64,000 nucleotides of DNA from Nitrosospira sp. 56-18 (GTDB lineage: Bacteria; Pseudomonadota; Gammaproteobacteria; Burkholderiales; Nitrosomonadaceae): positions 1 to 64,000 of the forward strand of contig MKVR01000016.1 in assembly GCA_001899235.1 (NCBI GenBank), written 5' to 3'. Every line of letters starts with the position of its first letter. Position 1 is the first letter of the stretch. The translations under genes were made by a program, and so were the position numbers. This document shows positions 9,409 through 18,970 of this stretch, in pieces. The notes beneath the pieces were generated by a model. That model was given only the letters and a program-made list of their open reading frames with translations. It was not told the origin of the DNA and searched no databases.

Positions 9409-11315
9409 GGGTTTCCTTGATCTTTGAAATCCTTGAAATCGGTATCCCTGGCGTCCTCATGTCCAGTGCTTCCGGAGTTCGGAAGGTGGAGCATCCAGCG
9501 CACTCCCCATGACGGGAGATGACCGGGTGAGCCCGCTTCTGGCATGGTTTCGAACAGGGTTTCTCCTGGCGTTTCTTCCGATCCGGGCACGTAAACTTCC
9601 TCGTTTGCAAGATTTGCCGTCAACTGAAGCACCGAGCCATCGCCCAGCCGCCATCGTGCCCGCAACGCGGATGGCGCGAAGACTTCAGCTTTTCCGCAAT
9701 GGCTTTGCATTCCCCGCAACCGTGGCACGATGACCTCGTGCCGCAGCGCCAGCAGCCGCTGGTGATAGGCAAGCCAGGCTGCGTAGGCAGCGCAGCCGAG
9801 CATGTTCCAGTCGAGCTTCGATGTAAGAAAAGTTTTCTCCGCGTTGGGATCGGGGATGGCCAACGCTGCCGCCGGGCCGGAAAATCGCGCAAATTGCGCA
9901 AACTCGCGCCGCCGGCCTTGGGTGACGGCTTCGCCCAGCTCGCCGCTGAAGTCGCAGAAAAAAAGGAAGGGGGAGGATGCGCCGAATTCCTCGCCCATGA
10001 ACAGCATGGGAATGGCGGGCGCCAGCAGAATGATGGCTGCCGCCGCCCGCACTGCCGGCGCGGAAGCGATCTGCGTGATCCGCTCCCCGAAGGCGCGGTT
10101 CCCGATCTGGTCGTGGCATTGGAGAAAAGCGATGAAAGCCTGCGGCGGAAGGTGGGCGCTCGGCTCCCCCCGCGGTGCACCGTCGCGATAAGGCGAAGGT
10201 TCTCCCTGCCAGGCAAATCCTTCCGTAAGGCAGCGGCCGAGAAGGCGCACGGGGTGATCCGCGTAGTCCCGGTAGTATCCATCCTTCTCGCCGGTGATGA
10301 GGACATGCAGTGCGTGATGCATATCGTCATTCCATTGCGCGATATAACCGTGGCCGAGATAGTGCGCCTGATTCCGGTCATTTTCCAGGATCAGGTGCAC
10401 CTGGCGCCCCTTCCCGATACTGGCCCTCACGCGTTGCGCCAGTTCGGCAAGGATATGCAGCTGCGAATCGTCGGCGATCGCATGCACGGCATCCAGGCGC
10501 AAGCCATCCAGATGATACTCGTGCAGCCAGTACAGCGCATTATGAATGAAGAACTCGCGCACATTGCGGCTGCCAGGCCCATCGAAATTGATTGCCGCGC
10601 CCCAGGGAGTATGGTGCCGCTCCGTAAAAAATGCTTTTGCGTAGGCGTGAAGGTAGTTTCCATCGGGCCCGAAATGGTTGTAGACGACATCCAGCAGCAC
10701 CATCAATCCCCGGGCGTGAGCAGCCTGGATCAGCATTTTCAAATCTTCCGGCCGCCCGTAACGGCTGTCCGGCGCATAGGGCAGCACGCCATCGTAACCC
10801 CAGCCGCGCGCGCCGGGAAAATCCGCTACCGGCATCAGCTCTATCGCCGTCACGCCCAGCGCCACGATATGATCGAGCCGCTCCGTCACGCCCGTGAAGG
10901 TTCCGGCGGGGGAGAACGTGCCTACGTGCAATTCATAGATCACTGCCTGTTCCCATGGACGTCCCCGCCAGTCACCATCCCTCCAGTCGAAGGCTGCCGG
11001 ATCGACCACTTCGCTGGCGCCATGGACGTCACCGGGGTTGAAGCGCGACGCCGGATCCGGTACCCGCAGGCCGCCGCTTACCTCGAAGCGATAGCGCGTA
11101 CCCGCAGCGGCGGCAGCCGTCGTAAGCTCGAACCATCCACCCTCGCAGGGATCCATCGGCAGCATATGCCAGGGCTGTGCACAGTCGCCATCCTCGCCAT
11201 GCCCCGGCATGAGCGACAGCGAAATCCGTGCGTGGTCCGGCGCCCACAGGCGAAAATGCACGCCTTGCGGCGTGATGCGGGCGCCAAATGGCATATCATG
11301 CAGCCTTGCCACCAT
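9405..11315 (-). CDS. treZ: Malto-oligosyltrehalose trehalohydrolase
   Basis: GH13 enzyme that releases trehalose from the maltooligosyl trehalose made by TreY. It opens with the characteristic N-terminal beta domain (FGARITPQGVHFRLWAPDH), then a TIM barrel with VVYNHFGPDGNYL, nucleophile Asp in DGLRLDAVHAI near residue 276, acid Glu in LILENDRN near 311, and a family-specific FMGEEFGA segment. Length (636) is slightly above the usual about 600, the extra being a C-terminal tail. It lies 18 bp downstream of the TreS gene and overlaps the MalQ-TreY start, so the three genes form one operon. Confidence 0.94.
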   Translation of the reverse strand: MVARLHDMPFGARITPQGVHFRLWAPDHARISLSLMPGHGEDGDCAQPWHMLPMDPCEGGWFELTTAAAAAGTRYRFEVSGGLRVPDPASRFNPGDVHGASEVVDPAAFDWRDGDWRGRPWEQAVIYELHVGTFSPAGTFTGVTERLDHIVALGVTAIELMPVADFPGARGWGYDGVLPYAPDSRYGRPEDLKMLIQAAHARGLMVLLDVVYNHFGPDGNYLHAYAKAFFTERHHTPWGAAINFDGPGSRNVREFFIHNALYWLHEYHLDGLRLDAVHAIADDSQLHILAELAQRVRASIGKGRQVHLILENDRNQAHYLGHGYIAQWNDDMHHALHVLITGEKDGYYRDYADHPVRLLGRCLTEGFAWQGEPSPYRDGAPRGEPSAHLPPQAFIAFLQCHDQIGNRAFGERITQIASAPAVRAAAAIILLAPAIPMLFMGEEFGASSPFLFFCDFSGELGEAVTQGRRREFAQFARFSGPAAALAIPDPNAEKTFLTSKLDWNMLGCAAYAAWLAYHQRLLALRHEVIVPRLRGMQSHCGKAEVFAPSALRARWRLGDGSVLQLTANLANEEVYVPGSEETPGETLFETMPEAGSPGHLPSWGVRWMLHLPNSGSTGHEDARDTDFKDFKDQGNP

Positions 11316-11333
11316 ATGGTCTTCCTGTTCCTC

Positions 11334-14300
11334 TTATCCTTCCTGTTTTTTGCGCGGCGATATCCGGCTGAGCCGGGTCAGTTCCCGCATGAGGTGCCCG
11401 ATGGTTTTTGCCTGCTGCGAGAACGCACTGCTCAGCCCGGCTGCGGCTTTCCCTATCGTGAAGAGCGTCACCAGCGCTTCCGCCTCGCCCGGTCCGGAAG
11501 GAAACAGGTCGTATCCGGCCATGGTCTTGCGGTAGCTCCGGTAAAAATGGCGGGCCGCCAGCGCATGCCATTCTTCGGCATGGCGCCGGAGCATGCCGGC
11601 CGACTCCGGAGAATCTGCGGCCACCTCGCCGAGCGCTGTCGCCGCGGCTTGTGAAAAGGAAAGCAGCATGCCTGCCACATCGCGCAACGGGGACTGCTTG
11701 CGGCGCCGTTCCTCCCAGGTCAGGCCGGGGCCGCTGCCATAATTGGCAATCAGGAAATCATTGCTGGACAGCCACACCTGCCCGAGGTGATAGTCTCCAT
11801 GAACGCGTGCTTTGGTAATCCCGGCAGTTCGAGCGGAACCGGAAAGCGAAGCCGCGATTTTCACGATGCGCCGGGTGAGGCGGGGCCGGGCAGCCGCCAG
11901 GCTGGCGCCGACGCTGCGCAGTTCAGCGGGCAGGCGCGGCAATTCCCGCACAAGCAGCGCGTACGCCGCATCCAGTTCGGTCCGCGTGCCATTGATCCAT
12001 TCGGCAATATCATCTTCTGTAACCGGCTCGCGCCCGAACTCTTCGGCAACACCGGCTGTTGGCGCAGCCGCGGCTGCAAAAGCTCCGCTGGCGCCGGGCA
12101 GCGCCAGCGCCTGGTGGAATTGCGCGGTACGCACGCCCAGCGTCTTCATGAGGTTCATATAAGCGGCGTGGCGCGCCTGCAGCCCATGCTCCGGCCGTTC
12201 TGCCGGCCGGGATTGCTCCGCAGGTTCCTCCCGTTCGGGGCGGATCAGGCATTCATCCAGGAAACGCTCCAGGTAGCTCAGGGTATAGGCCCAGGCATTG
12301 CCCTGATTTTTTCCATAACTTTCAAGGATGGCCAGGGTCGATTCATGTCCTTCGCTATCCGCGTATTCCACGGTGCCCGCCAGTTGCGCTATATGGCTGA
12401 ATTTCGCCGTTTCCGTGAGGAAGCGGGATATTTCGAGTTCCGGGTGGATGCCGGGAAGCATCCAGCGATAGTTCTTCAGTATCAGTTGGTCGCCCAGGTT
12501 CACCACCAGCCGTCCTCTCCCGGTCACGGTATGCGTCACCGCCGCTTCCGGGGCCAGATCACAAAAGGCGCTGGTTGCGCGAAACTTCAGCAGTCCCTGT
12601 TCGAACGCCAGTTCCGTTCCCTGTTCCATTCCCGACACGATGGCGCGGCAGAAAGCATTGTCCCAGAATGCGTCGAGCAGGATTCCTATCCGGGCGTGCC
12701 TCCGGACCTTGGCCAGCGTGGCATGCAACAGGCTGCCGGTATCCGTTCCTCCTTTATCTTCCCAGACCAGCGCCAGCGGGAGTGCATAGCGATGTGTCCC
12801 GCCCCCCGCCAGTGTAACGATCACAGTCGCCAGCAGCCAGCTTTCCGACTCTGCCGGCCACTCGGACATCTCGCCAAACTCGAACTTTTCCACTGCCGCG
12901 TCCTTGTCCTGGAACCATGCCTGCGAGTTGAAAAAGCGCGGAATGATCTCCCGCTCGAGTTGATCGCGCGCGCGGCGTACCATCAACTGATTTACCGGTT
13001 CGCTGTCCTGCTTGCGGCTGAACACGCGCCATCCCGTCCCTACCAGCACCAGGACTGGCAGGTCCGGCGGCGCCAGCCGTTCTTCGTGCCAGGCTGGCGC
13101 GTCGACGTCCGCGGCCAGGCGAAAGGCGTAGAATCCATGGCCGGCGAGGGTGAGCAGATAAGGCAGGTCGCCGATGGGCGGGAAGCGGCTGCGCCCCATC
13201 AATTCCACTGGCACTCTGCTTTTGAAAAGGCTCAAATCCAGTTCGACCGCCTGCGGAGCCCGTGAGAGATTGGCCACGCAGAGAATGGTTTCGTTCTCGT
13301 ACTCCCGCAGGTATGCGAGTATCTTGCGGTTGCCGGGGCGCAGAAAATGCAGGGTGCCGCGGCCAAAGGCGGGGTGCGCCTTGCGCACCGCCAATACCCG
13401 CCGCATCCAGTTGAGCAGCGACGAGGCATTGCGCTGCTGCGATTCCACGTTTACGGCGCCATACCCATAGACCGGATCAGTGACGGGCGGCAGGAACAGA
13501 CGGCGGGCATCCGCAGTGGAAAACCCGCCATTGGGCCCGCTGTTCCATTGCATCGGGGTGCGGACCCCGTTGCGATCGCCCAGCATGACATTGTCACCCA
13601 TCCCAATTTCATCGCCGTAGTAGAGTACCGGCGACCCCGGCATGGTCATCAGCAGCAGGTTCATCAGTTCGATGCGGTGGCGGTCGTTATCCAGCAGCGG
13701 TGCAAGCCGCCGGCAGATTCCCAGGTTGAGCCGGGCATCGGCATCGATCGCATAGGTCTGGTAAAGATAATCCCGTTCGCGGTCCGTAACCATCTCCAGG
13801 GTGAGTTCGTCATGGTTGCGCAGGAATATGCCCCATTGGCAATTCTCAGGGATATCCGGCGTCTGCTCCATGATCTCCACCACGGGGTGGCGGTCCTCCT
13901 GCGCGATGGCCATGTACATGCGCGGCATGAGGGGAAAATGGTAAGCCATGTGGCATTCGTCGCCATCGCCGAAATACTCGCGCACATCCTCGGGCCACTG
14001 ATTGGCTTCGGCCAGGAACATGCGGCCGCGATAATGCCTGTCCATTTCGCTGCGCATGCGCTTGATCACATTGTGGGTCTCCGGCAGGTTTTCGTTGCTC
14101 GTGCCCTCGCGTTCGCACAGATAAGGCATGGCGTCGAGCCGCATCCCATCCACCCCGGCATCGAGCCAGAACCGCATCACGTGCATGATGGCCTTGAAGA
14201 CATGCGGATTGGCGAAATTCAGATCCGGCTGATGGGAGAAGAAGCGATGCCAGTAATACGCCTGGGCATCCTCATCCCAGCTCCAGTTGGACTTTTCGGT

Positions 14301-14747
14301 GTCGCTGAAGATGATGCGCGTTCCTGCATACCGGGAGTCGCTATCGCTCCAGACGTAGTAGTCGCGCTTGCTCGAACCGGGCGGAGCACGCCGCGCCGCC
14401 TGAAACCAGGGGTGCTGGTCCGACGTATGATTGACGACCAGTTCCGTGATCACCCGCAGGCGGCGGCGATGGGCCTCTTCGATGAATTGACGGAAGTCCG
14501 ACATCTCGCCCACCGAGGGATGAACGTTGTGGTAGTCGGAGATATCGTAGCCGTCATCCCGCCCGGGGGAAGGGTAGAAGGGCATGAGCCAGAGTGTGTT
14601 CACGCCCAGCTCCTGCAGATAGTCGAGCTTCGAGATCAAGCCCGGGAAATCGCCAATGCCATCCCCGTTGCTGTCGAAAAATGTCTTGACGTGCAACTCG
14701 TAGATGATGGCATCCCTGTACCAGAGCGGGTCCTCTTTCAACTCCAT
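11334..14747 (-). CDS. treS: Trehalose synthase fused to a maltokinase-like domain
   Basis: First gene of the minus-strand trehalose operon, 1137 residues. Residues about 1-550 are TreS (GH13), interconverting maltose and trehalose: [17 protein letters not shown] at the start, nucleophile Asp in [11 protein letters not shown] near 206, Glu in FLAEANQWP near 246 and HDELT near 314. The rest resembles maltokinase (Mak/Pep2), which makes maltose-1-phosphate for GlgE glucan synthesis. The catalytic-loop motif HGDYHLGQV is kept (Asp985), but the following metal-binding segment, normally IDFEGEP in the family, reads IANYGSGP, so the usual Asp is Asn1002. The kinase half may be inactive or repurposed. 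No GlgE gene is in this window. Confidence 0.92.
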   Translation of the reverse strand: MELKEDPLWYRDAIIYELHVKTFFDSNGDGIGDFPGLISKLDYLQELGVNTLWLMPFYPSPGRDDGYDISDYHNVHPSVGEMSDFRQFIEEAHRRRLRVITELVVNHTSDQHPWFQAARRAPPGSSKRDYYVWSDSDSRYAGTRIIFSDTEKSNWSWDEDAQAYYWHRFFSHQPDLNFANPHVFKAIMHVMRFWLDAGVDGMRLDAMPYLCEREGTSNENLPETHNVIKRMRSEMDRHYRGRMFLAEANQWPEDVREYFGDGDECHMAYHFPLMPRMYMAIAQEDRHPVVEIMEQTPDIPENCQWGIFLRNHDELTLEMVTDRERDYLYQTYAIDADARLNLGICRRLAPLLDNDRHRIELMNLLLMTMPGSPVLYYGDEIGMGDNVMLGDRNGVRTPMQWNSGPNGGFSTADARRLFLPPVTDPVYGYGAVNVESQQRNASSLLNWMRRVLAVRKAHPAFGRGTLHFLRPGNRKILAYLREYENETILCVANLSRAPQAVELDLSLFKSRVPVELMGRSRFPPIGDLPYLLTLAGHGFYAFRLAADVDAPAWHEERLAPPDLPVLVLVGTGWRVFSRKQDSEPVNQLMVRRARDQLEREIIPRFFNSQAWFQDKDAAVEKFEFGEMSEWPAESESWLLATVIVTLAGGGTHRYALPLALVWEDKGGTDTGSLLHATLAKVRRHARIGILLDAFWDNAFCRAIVSGMEQGTELAFEQGLLKFRATSAFCDLAPEAAVTHTVTGRGRLVVNLGDQLILKNYRWMLPGIHPELEISRFLTETAKFSHIAQLAGTVEYADSEGHESTLAILESYGKNQGNAWAYTLSYLERFLDECLIRPEREEPAEQSRPAERPEHGLQARHAAYMNLMKTLGVRTAQFHQALALPGASGAFAAAAAPTAGVAEEFGREPVTEDDIAEWINGTRTELDAAYALLVRELPRLPAELRSVGASLAAARPRLTRRIVKIAASLSGSARTAGITKARVHGDYHLGQVWLSSNDFLIANYGSGPGLTWEERRRKQSPLRDVAGMLLSFSQAAATALGEVAADSPESAGMLRRHAEEWHALAARHFYRSYRKTMAGYDLFPSGPGEAEALVTLFTIGKAAAGLSSAFSQQAKTIGHLMRELTRLSRISPRKKQEG

Positions 14748-14915
14748 TCCTATTCTCTTTCTTCAGGTTGATGACCTGCCCGTTACCTCGAAAACGGAAA
14801 GTCCGGACTAGTTTCGACTCAGGTAAATAATGAGCTGCATCGCCATGGTACTTGAATGCCTGGTTTGGCAACAGGGCGTGACAAGGGCCGGGGAACTTCT
14901 TTAAACATAAAAACA

Positions 14916-15128
14916 TTGACAAAGTGCCGCTTGGTAGCTAATCTGGATTTCATGCAGCGCTTTTCATTTCACCAGGAAATATTGTTCACAGCGGATATTG
15001 CCAGAACTGGCAGCGGAGATATGCGGTGCACCGAACAGATGCGAAAGCCCATTTCTCTTTAAAGTATGCTCCGGTTTTTGTCGATTGTCGCGCTCCTGCC
15101 GTTCAGGAGAGGTTGCAGGAGCCTTTTT
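14916..15128 (+). ncRNA. Possible short transcript: promoter-like site to terminator
   Basis: A sigma70-like site (TTGACA at 14916-14921, 17-bp spacer, TAATCT at 14939-14944) is followed after about 150 bases by an intrinsic-terminator-like hairpin (GCTCCTGC at 15092-15099, GCAGGAGC at 15115-15122, then CTTTTT). The segment between has only a 36-codon frame without a ribosome binding site. This may be a small RNA or an attenuator ahead of the frame at 15162. The -10 match is poor. Confidence 0.22.
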
Positions 15129-15161
15129 CGTGCTTGTTCAGGATTTAACGGGGGGAGACAG

Positions 15162-15512
15162 ATGTTGGGATCGGATAGGAGCTGGGGTAGCGATTGGCGC
15201 GGCGAAGCCATGGAAAATCGGAGAGGAGAGGTTTTCATCGCTGATGGCCGGGAAGCCGGAGAACTCTTCGATGAACTGAGGGAGCCGGTTTTTGAGAGTT
15301 CCGTGGTGTACAGGATTCATCATGGAGATGGAGAAGTTCGCGAAGCCAGCCATGAGGAAGATGAGAAGGTGGCGGGACATGGCGCGCGCGCGGCCGACGA
15401 CCGGAAAAGAAAGAAGGATGCAAACGACATCAGCGAGGAGCCTGGGGCGGATAACGGCAACGAGGATGTCGATGCGGTGTGGCACCGTGGCGCCCCGCCG
15501 AGGAATTTTTGA
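15162..15512 (+). CDS. Hypothetical acidic ORF, doubtful
   Basis: A 116-residue frame starting at an ATG preceded by a good purine-rich site (GGGGGGAG, about six bases upstream). The product is very rich in Glu, Asp, Arg and His and has no recognised domain. A 115-residue frame on the opposite strand (GTG at 15485) encodes a more hydrophobic but equally unfamiliar product with no ribosome binding site. I cannot say which, if either, is real; this one is listed because of its initiation signal. Confidence 0.25.
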   Translation: MLGSDRSWGSDWRGEAMENRRGEVFIADGREAGELFDELREPVFESSVVYRIHHGDGEVREASHEEDEKVAGHGARAADDRKRKKDANDISEEPGADNGNEDVDAVWHRGAPPRNF

Positions 15513-15629
15513 AACATTGTCAGAGGTAATTCAGTTTTGTTCTTTCGCGAAGGCGTGTCCGCGGTTGCTGGATTTTCCGTGGAATTCACCCGGAGGCATG
15601 GGGACGGGACGATTGCCGGTCCAATCGAA

Positions 15630-16079
15630 TCAGCCATCCCGCTGCAGAGTGGACGTCGAAGGCGATGGCAAGGGAAATTCCTCGAATACCGAAACGGAAT
15701 AATCGAGGAAGAGTTCGATCTTTCGCCTGAGATCGTTGGACATCCCTATCCGTTTCGAGCGCAAATCCTGCGGATCGATGCATTCGATCAGCAACCCATG
15801 ATCGATGGCCGTCTGGATATATTTTATCGCCGTGCGCTGGCTGACATTCGGCATGAGTTGGTACAGCTCCGACTTGTAATAAGTACCGTCCAGTTCCAGC
15901 CACATCCGCGTGAAGAGATCGTAGTAATTCAGATCGTGGAACAGCGTGTTTCCCAGAACCTCTATCCAGTACCGGTCGGTACTGTCGAGCAATTGGATGA
16001 ACTGCCGGCGCCGGATATCGCGATGCATGTCCGGATTTCTGTTGCAATCTTCCGCCAGTAAAGCTGGTTTTTTCTTCAT
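15630..16079 (-). CDS. Winged-helix (MarR-like) DNA-binding protein
   Basis: A 149-residue cytosolic protein. The centre (about residues 65-110: YYKSELYQLMPNVSQRTAIK, then IQTAIDHGLLIE) fits a winged helix-turn-helix with the recognition helix in VSQRTAIKYIQTA, as in MarR-type or similar regulators. The N-terminus is basic and the C-terminus ends in a short Ser/Pro-rich tail. A GAGG about ten bases upstream supports the ATG. It is transcribed divergently from the desaturase gene, with an internally deleted MITE copy in between. Specific target and ligand are unknown. Confidence 0.72.
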   Translation of the reverse strand: MKKKPALLAEDCNRNPDMHRDIRRRQFIQLLDSTDRYWIEVLGNTLFHDLNYYDLFTRMWLELDGTYYKSELYQLMPNVSQRTAIKYIQTAIDHGLLIECIDPQDLRSKRIGMSNDLRRKIELFLDYSVSVFEEFPLPSPSTSTLQRDG

Positions 16080-16192
16080 ATCCCGTTACCTCGTTATCAC
16101 TCCTGCTTCCATTCAATGGGAGCGTGCGGCGGCTCAAATCGTCACCGTTCGGCCACCGCGCGGCTGCGGTGCGATAGCCCGGATAAAAATCA

Positions 16193-16280
16193 TTATCCTG
16201 AATCCGTCCGGTAGCAAACTCACCATATTAGGTGAACGTCAAGTATGGAAATGAGCGGTCAACTGCCAGATTCAGGATTA
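16193..16280 (+). repeat. MITE-like element, internally deleted copy
   Basis: Starts with a left terminal repeat (TTATCCTGAATCCG) and ends with the matching right end (GCCAGATTCAGGATTA); about 150 internal bases present in full copies are missing. The retained inner part (CAAACTCACCATATTAGGTGAA, shortened here to its core ACTCACCATATTAGGTGAA) is shared with copies at 28854, 29074, 37055 and 60249. It sits upstream of the desaturase gene and could influence its transcription. Confidence 0.7.
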
Positions 16281-16358
16281 TACTTCTTTTATACATGAAA
16301 ATTTACATGTATAATTGCTATTTTAACGATGAAAGCACCGTGGTGCGGGAGTGGCGTG

Positions 16359-17384
16359 ATGGCAAACTTGCACGATGCAATGATAAACAAACTGGAGAAG
16401 AAATGGTTTCGCAACGAAGGCGGCCTGATTCCCAGCATGGCCGTCCTGGCTTATTGCATTCTGGCCTTTTTTGGCGGCGCAGCAATGATTTTTTCCCTGC
16501 AGCCTGCATGGATGGCGCTTGGCACGCTTGCCCTGGCACACGGCATGGTGATTGCCGCCTACATGATCCACGATTGCGCTCACAACGCCATATTCCGGGC
16601 GCCCCGGCACAACGCCGCATGCGGGCGCGCGTTGAGCTGGCTTACCGGGGGCTGCTACGCCACTTATGACGACATCCGCGCGACACATATGCGCCACCAC
16701 GTGGAGAATTCGGATGCCATGGGGTTCGATCACCGCGCCTGCCTCGCCCGCCATCCGGTTTTGCGCCGGGTGGTGGAGGTGGCGGAATGGCTTTACGTGC
16801 CCGCTGTCGAATTGCTGATGCACGCCATGGTGATTCTGGCGCCATTCCTTTTTGAGGAAAGACGCGCGCAGCGCTGGCGGGTGGTGGCGATAACCATCCT
16901 GCGGTTCGGGCTGCTTGCCGGGATATTCCTGTACTCGCCCTGGGCCTACCTGTGCTATCTGCTTGCCTATCTCCTCTTTCTGACGGTGCTGCGCTTCATG
17001 GATGCGCTGCAGCACAACTATGGCGATGACATTGCAGGGCACAAAGGCGACCGGATTTACGAGGAATCCCATACCTTCAGCAACCCGGTTTCCCTGCGGC
17101 ACCCCTGGCTGAATCTCCTTACCCTCAATTTCGGCTACCACAACGCGCATCATGCCCGGCCCACCGCGCCCTGGCATACGCTTCCTTCGCTGCACGATGC
17201 GCTTCACGGGGGGGATGCTTCCGCCGTCATTCCATTCGGCATGCAGCTCGCCAGCTTTCACCGGAACAGGGTGGCGCGCATCTGGGGCGATGCGGGCGAA
17301 ACGCAGGGAGACCGGTTCCTGCGGCGGCTGCATGAGGGTCGCGCCGTGGGCGTGGATGGCGTCTCGTTCCTGACGCCGTTTTAA
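16359..17384 (+). CDS. Membrane fatty acid desaturase
   Basis: A 341-residue integral membrane di-iron desaturase/hydroxylase. The three histidine boxes are intact: HDCAHN near residue 70, HMRHH near 110, and HNAHH near 260. Four or more hydrophobic segments flank them (residues about 20-60 and 155-225). It would introduce a double bond into a lipid acyl chain using O2 and an electron donor. The frame is open from an ATG at 16329, but MANLHDAMINKLEKK at 16359 looks more natural; neither has a strong ribosome binding site. It is divergent from the winged-helix gene. Exact substrate and regiospecificity cannot be read from sequence. Confidence 0.87.
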   Translation: MANLHDAMINKLEKKWFRNEGGLIPSMAVLAYCILAFFGGAAMIFSLQPAWMALGTLALAHGMVIAAYMIHDCAHNAIFRAPRHNAACGRALSWLTGGCYATYDDIRATHMRHHVENSDAMGFDHRACLARHPVLRRVVEVAEWLYVPAVELLMHAMVILAPFLFEERRAQRWRVVAITILRFGLLAGIFLYSPWAYLCYLLAYLLFLTVLRFMDALQHNYGDDIAGHKGDRIYEESHTFSNPVSLRHPWLNLLTLNFGYHNAHHARPTAPWHTLPSLHDALHGGDASAVIPFGMQLASFHRNRVARIWGDAGETQGDRFLRRLHEGRAVGVDGVSFLTPF

Positions 17385-17478
17385 AACGGGCGCAGGCGGA
17401 CGGCGGACCGCGCATTCCGCCCGTCCGCTTCGCAGATTGGGGTAGACCCAACAGTCGTATCATCAGCCGCCATTTCGG

Positions 17479-17811
17479 TCACAATAGAGCTAATCGCACA
17501 TTCATGTCCAGATCAAACCGTCCATATGGGTTCACGTGCTCCCATATCAGCGGAGTCAGCGCAGCATAGTCGCAGAGTGTCAGCCTGCCTTGCCAGTGTG
17601 GCTGCGCCAACACCTTCTGAATCATCAGCGTGTTGATGGAGACCATACAGTTCTGAATCAGATGCAGGGCGGGCATGCTGATTTCGTGGTTTTCCCGGCG
17701 ATTGCTGGGCATCTCGCCGCGACGGATGAAGAACACGAAGTCCGTGGCGCCGTTCCATTGTTCGACCACATTCAGCCCTTCGTTAATCTCACGGCGCAAT
17801 TCAGGAAGCAC
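17479..17811 (-). pseudogene. Tn3-family transposase, C-terminal remnant
   Basis: This 110-codon frame matches the extreme C-terminus of Tn3-family (DDE) transposases: [45 protein letters not shown] and [19 protein letters not shown]. Full-length proteins are near 1000 residues, so about nine tenths is missing; the upstream side ends abruptly around 17811. No 38-bp Tn3 terminal repeat was recognised next to it. The remnant neighbours SugE and plasmid-type fragments, marking decayed mobile DNA. Confidence 0.85.
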
Positions 17812-18008
17812 GCAAACACGTCGTCATAGTAAGTATCCGTTATTGCCGTTGTGGTCTTCTTGCGGTGCCTCGGTCGAGTCAAAGCGAGAGAACCATCGGG
17901 GCGCTGGTGCGATGAGGTAGATCATGTCGGATTTGTATGTTCTTGCGGTGGTCTTTGCCTACTTGGCTGGTTCGCCGAATATCAACCTCTGAACTGAAGG
18001 AGTTACTC

Positions 18009-18326
18009 ATGAGTTGGTTGTATTTGTTATTGGCGGGCCTGCTGGAGATTGGCTGGCCCGTTGGGCTGAAATTGGCCCAGGTGTCGGAGTCCCGGTGGAC
18101 GGGCATCGCCATGGCGGTCGGTTTCATGACGGCCAGCGGTTTCTTCCTGTGGCTCGCGCAACGGCACATCCCCATCGGCACAGCCTACGCCATCTGGACG
18201 GGTATCGGTGCTGCCGGGACCTTTCTCGTGGGGGTGATGTTCTTCGGTGACTCCACGTCGCTGATGAGGTACGCAGGAGTCATGCTTATCATTGCGGGCG
18301 TGGTCACCCTCAAGCTCGCTCATTGA
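18009..18326 (+). CDS. sugE: SMR-family exporter SugE/Gdx (guanidinium)
   Basis: A 105-residue small multidrug resistance protein with four membrane helices. The conserved helix-1 Glu is in LLEIGWPVGLKLA, and the helix-3 region GTAYAIWTGIGAAGTFLVG and ending VTLKLAH are typical of the SugE/Gdx branch, which exports guanidinium and some quaternary ammonium compounds as an antiparallel dimer. The start at 18009 is fixed by AAGGAG (17995-18000); the upstream extension in the same frame lacks a site. It lies between a Tn3 transposase remnant and plasmid-type fragments, so it was probably acquired with them. I saw no guanidine riboswitch in the leader. Confidence 0.92.
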   Translation: MSWLYLLLAGLLEIGWPVGLKLAQVSESRWTGIAMAVGFMTASGFFLWLAQRHIPIGTAYAIWTGIGAAGTFLVGVMFFGDSTSLMRYAGVMLIIAGVVTLKLAH

Positions 18327-18505
18327 GGAAGCAGCAGTGTTTGTTGACTGGCCGTAAAGACCACAACGTGGCGCCGTCTCGAAGGGTTGCTTCTGGTCCT
18401 GCAACAGTCAGCAACGGGTCGTAGCCGTCGCGCCTTAGTGCGCGTACGACTTCTTCCGTTTCGTGAGCTGACCTCTCTTAGCATGCTTTATTTTCCGTTT
18501 TCTGC
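18327..18505. other. Spacer in the decayed mobile island
   Basis: No supported gene. The sequence joins the sugE stop to the plasmid-type fragment downstream and probably contains at least one fusion point, since the fragment's frame begins without a start codon around 18506. Confidence 0.35.
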
Positions 18506-18655
18506 GGCGACCCCTTGAAGGCGGGGAATCGCATTCTGTCCGCCTACGCCATTGACGACACCAAATCCTGCGAAGGCCATGGAGATAATACGCTCTGGAT
18601 CATCACCGAAACCGACCGCAGCGTGACCACTTTCCTGTTGCCCGGGGAATACTGA
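18506..18655 (+). pseudogene. 3' fragment of a plasmid-type small gene
   Basis: An open frame without a start encodes about 49 residues with coherent protein character: GNRILSAYAIDDTKSCEGH, then DNTLWIITETDRSVTTFLLP and a natural stop (GEY, TGA). I do not recognise the family with certainty; small accessory genes like this commonly precede parB-like genes on plasmids, and here a ParB-like start follows 70 bp later. The 5' part is lost. No function is assigned. Confidence 0.5.
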
Positions 18656-18724
18656 ATCGCATGCCGGTGCACCGCACCGGCTTTTCATTTCTGTTGTTTG
18701 ATTCACGATAAAGGAGAATCACGC

Positions 18725-18805
18725 ATGAACAATACCACTGAAACCACCCTCATCCGCGTACCGGTCAAAAACCTCGTGCTGTCGCCGCTGAACGTGCGCA
18801 ACTCC
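18725..18805 (+). pseudogene. 5' fragment of a ParB-like gene
   Basis: An ATG with a strong AAGGAG site (seven bases upstream) opens a frame whose first 27 residues read MNNTTETTLIRVPVKNLVLS then PLNVRNS. That is the N-terminal signature of plasmid ParB/Spo0J-type nuclease or partition proteins (VxxLxxSPxNVR). After residue 27 the frame turns into unrelated, Phe-rich sequence and later stops, so the gene was cut here, probably by recombination. It shows that part of a plasmid or integrative element was once inserted. Confidence 0.6.
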
Positions 18806-18970
18806 AGTTGTATAGTATATTTCTGCTTCGGTATCTTCTTCATCCTCCTCTCCAATGTGACTTCGATTCCATATCACTCTTGGAAGACGATTTTTCGGGG
18901 GAACCTCAGCCGCGTGAACCCCGGCATTTCGTGTACTCTCAATAGGATCATATCGATGGGCTATCCTCGA

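Noticed and set aside
15138-15485. 115-residue minus-strand frame
   Set aside because: GTG start without a ribosome binding site and no family resemblance; the opposite-strand frame has a better initiation site, though it is also doubtful.
17923-17991. 22-codon frame LYVLAVVFAYLAGS before sugE resembling a PlsY start
   Set aside because: Too short to support; no second conserved block follows, and the good initiation signal belongs to sugE at 18009.
17820-18008. Guanidine riboswitch ahead of sugE
   Set aside because: The conserved elements of ykkC-I, mini-ykkC and guanidine-III classes were looked for and not seen.
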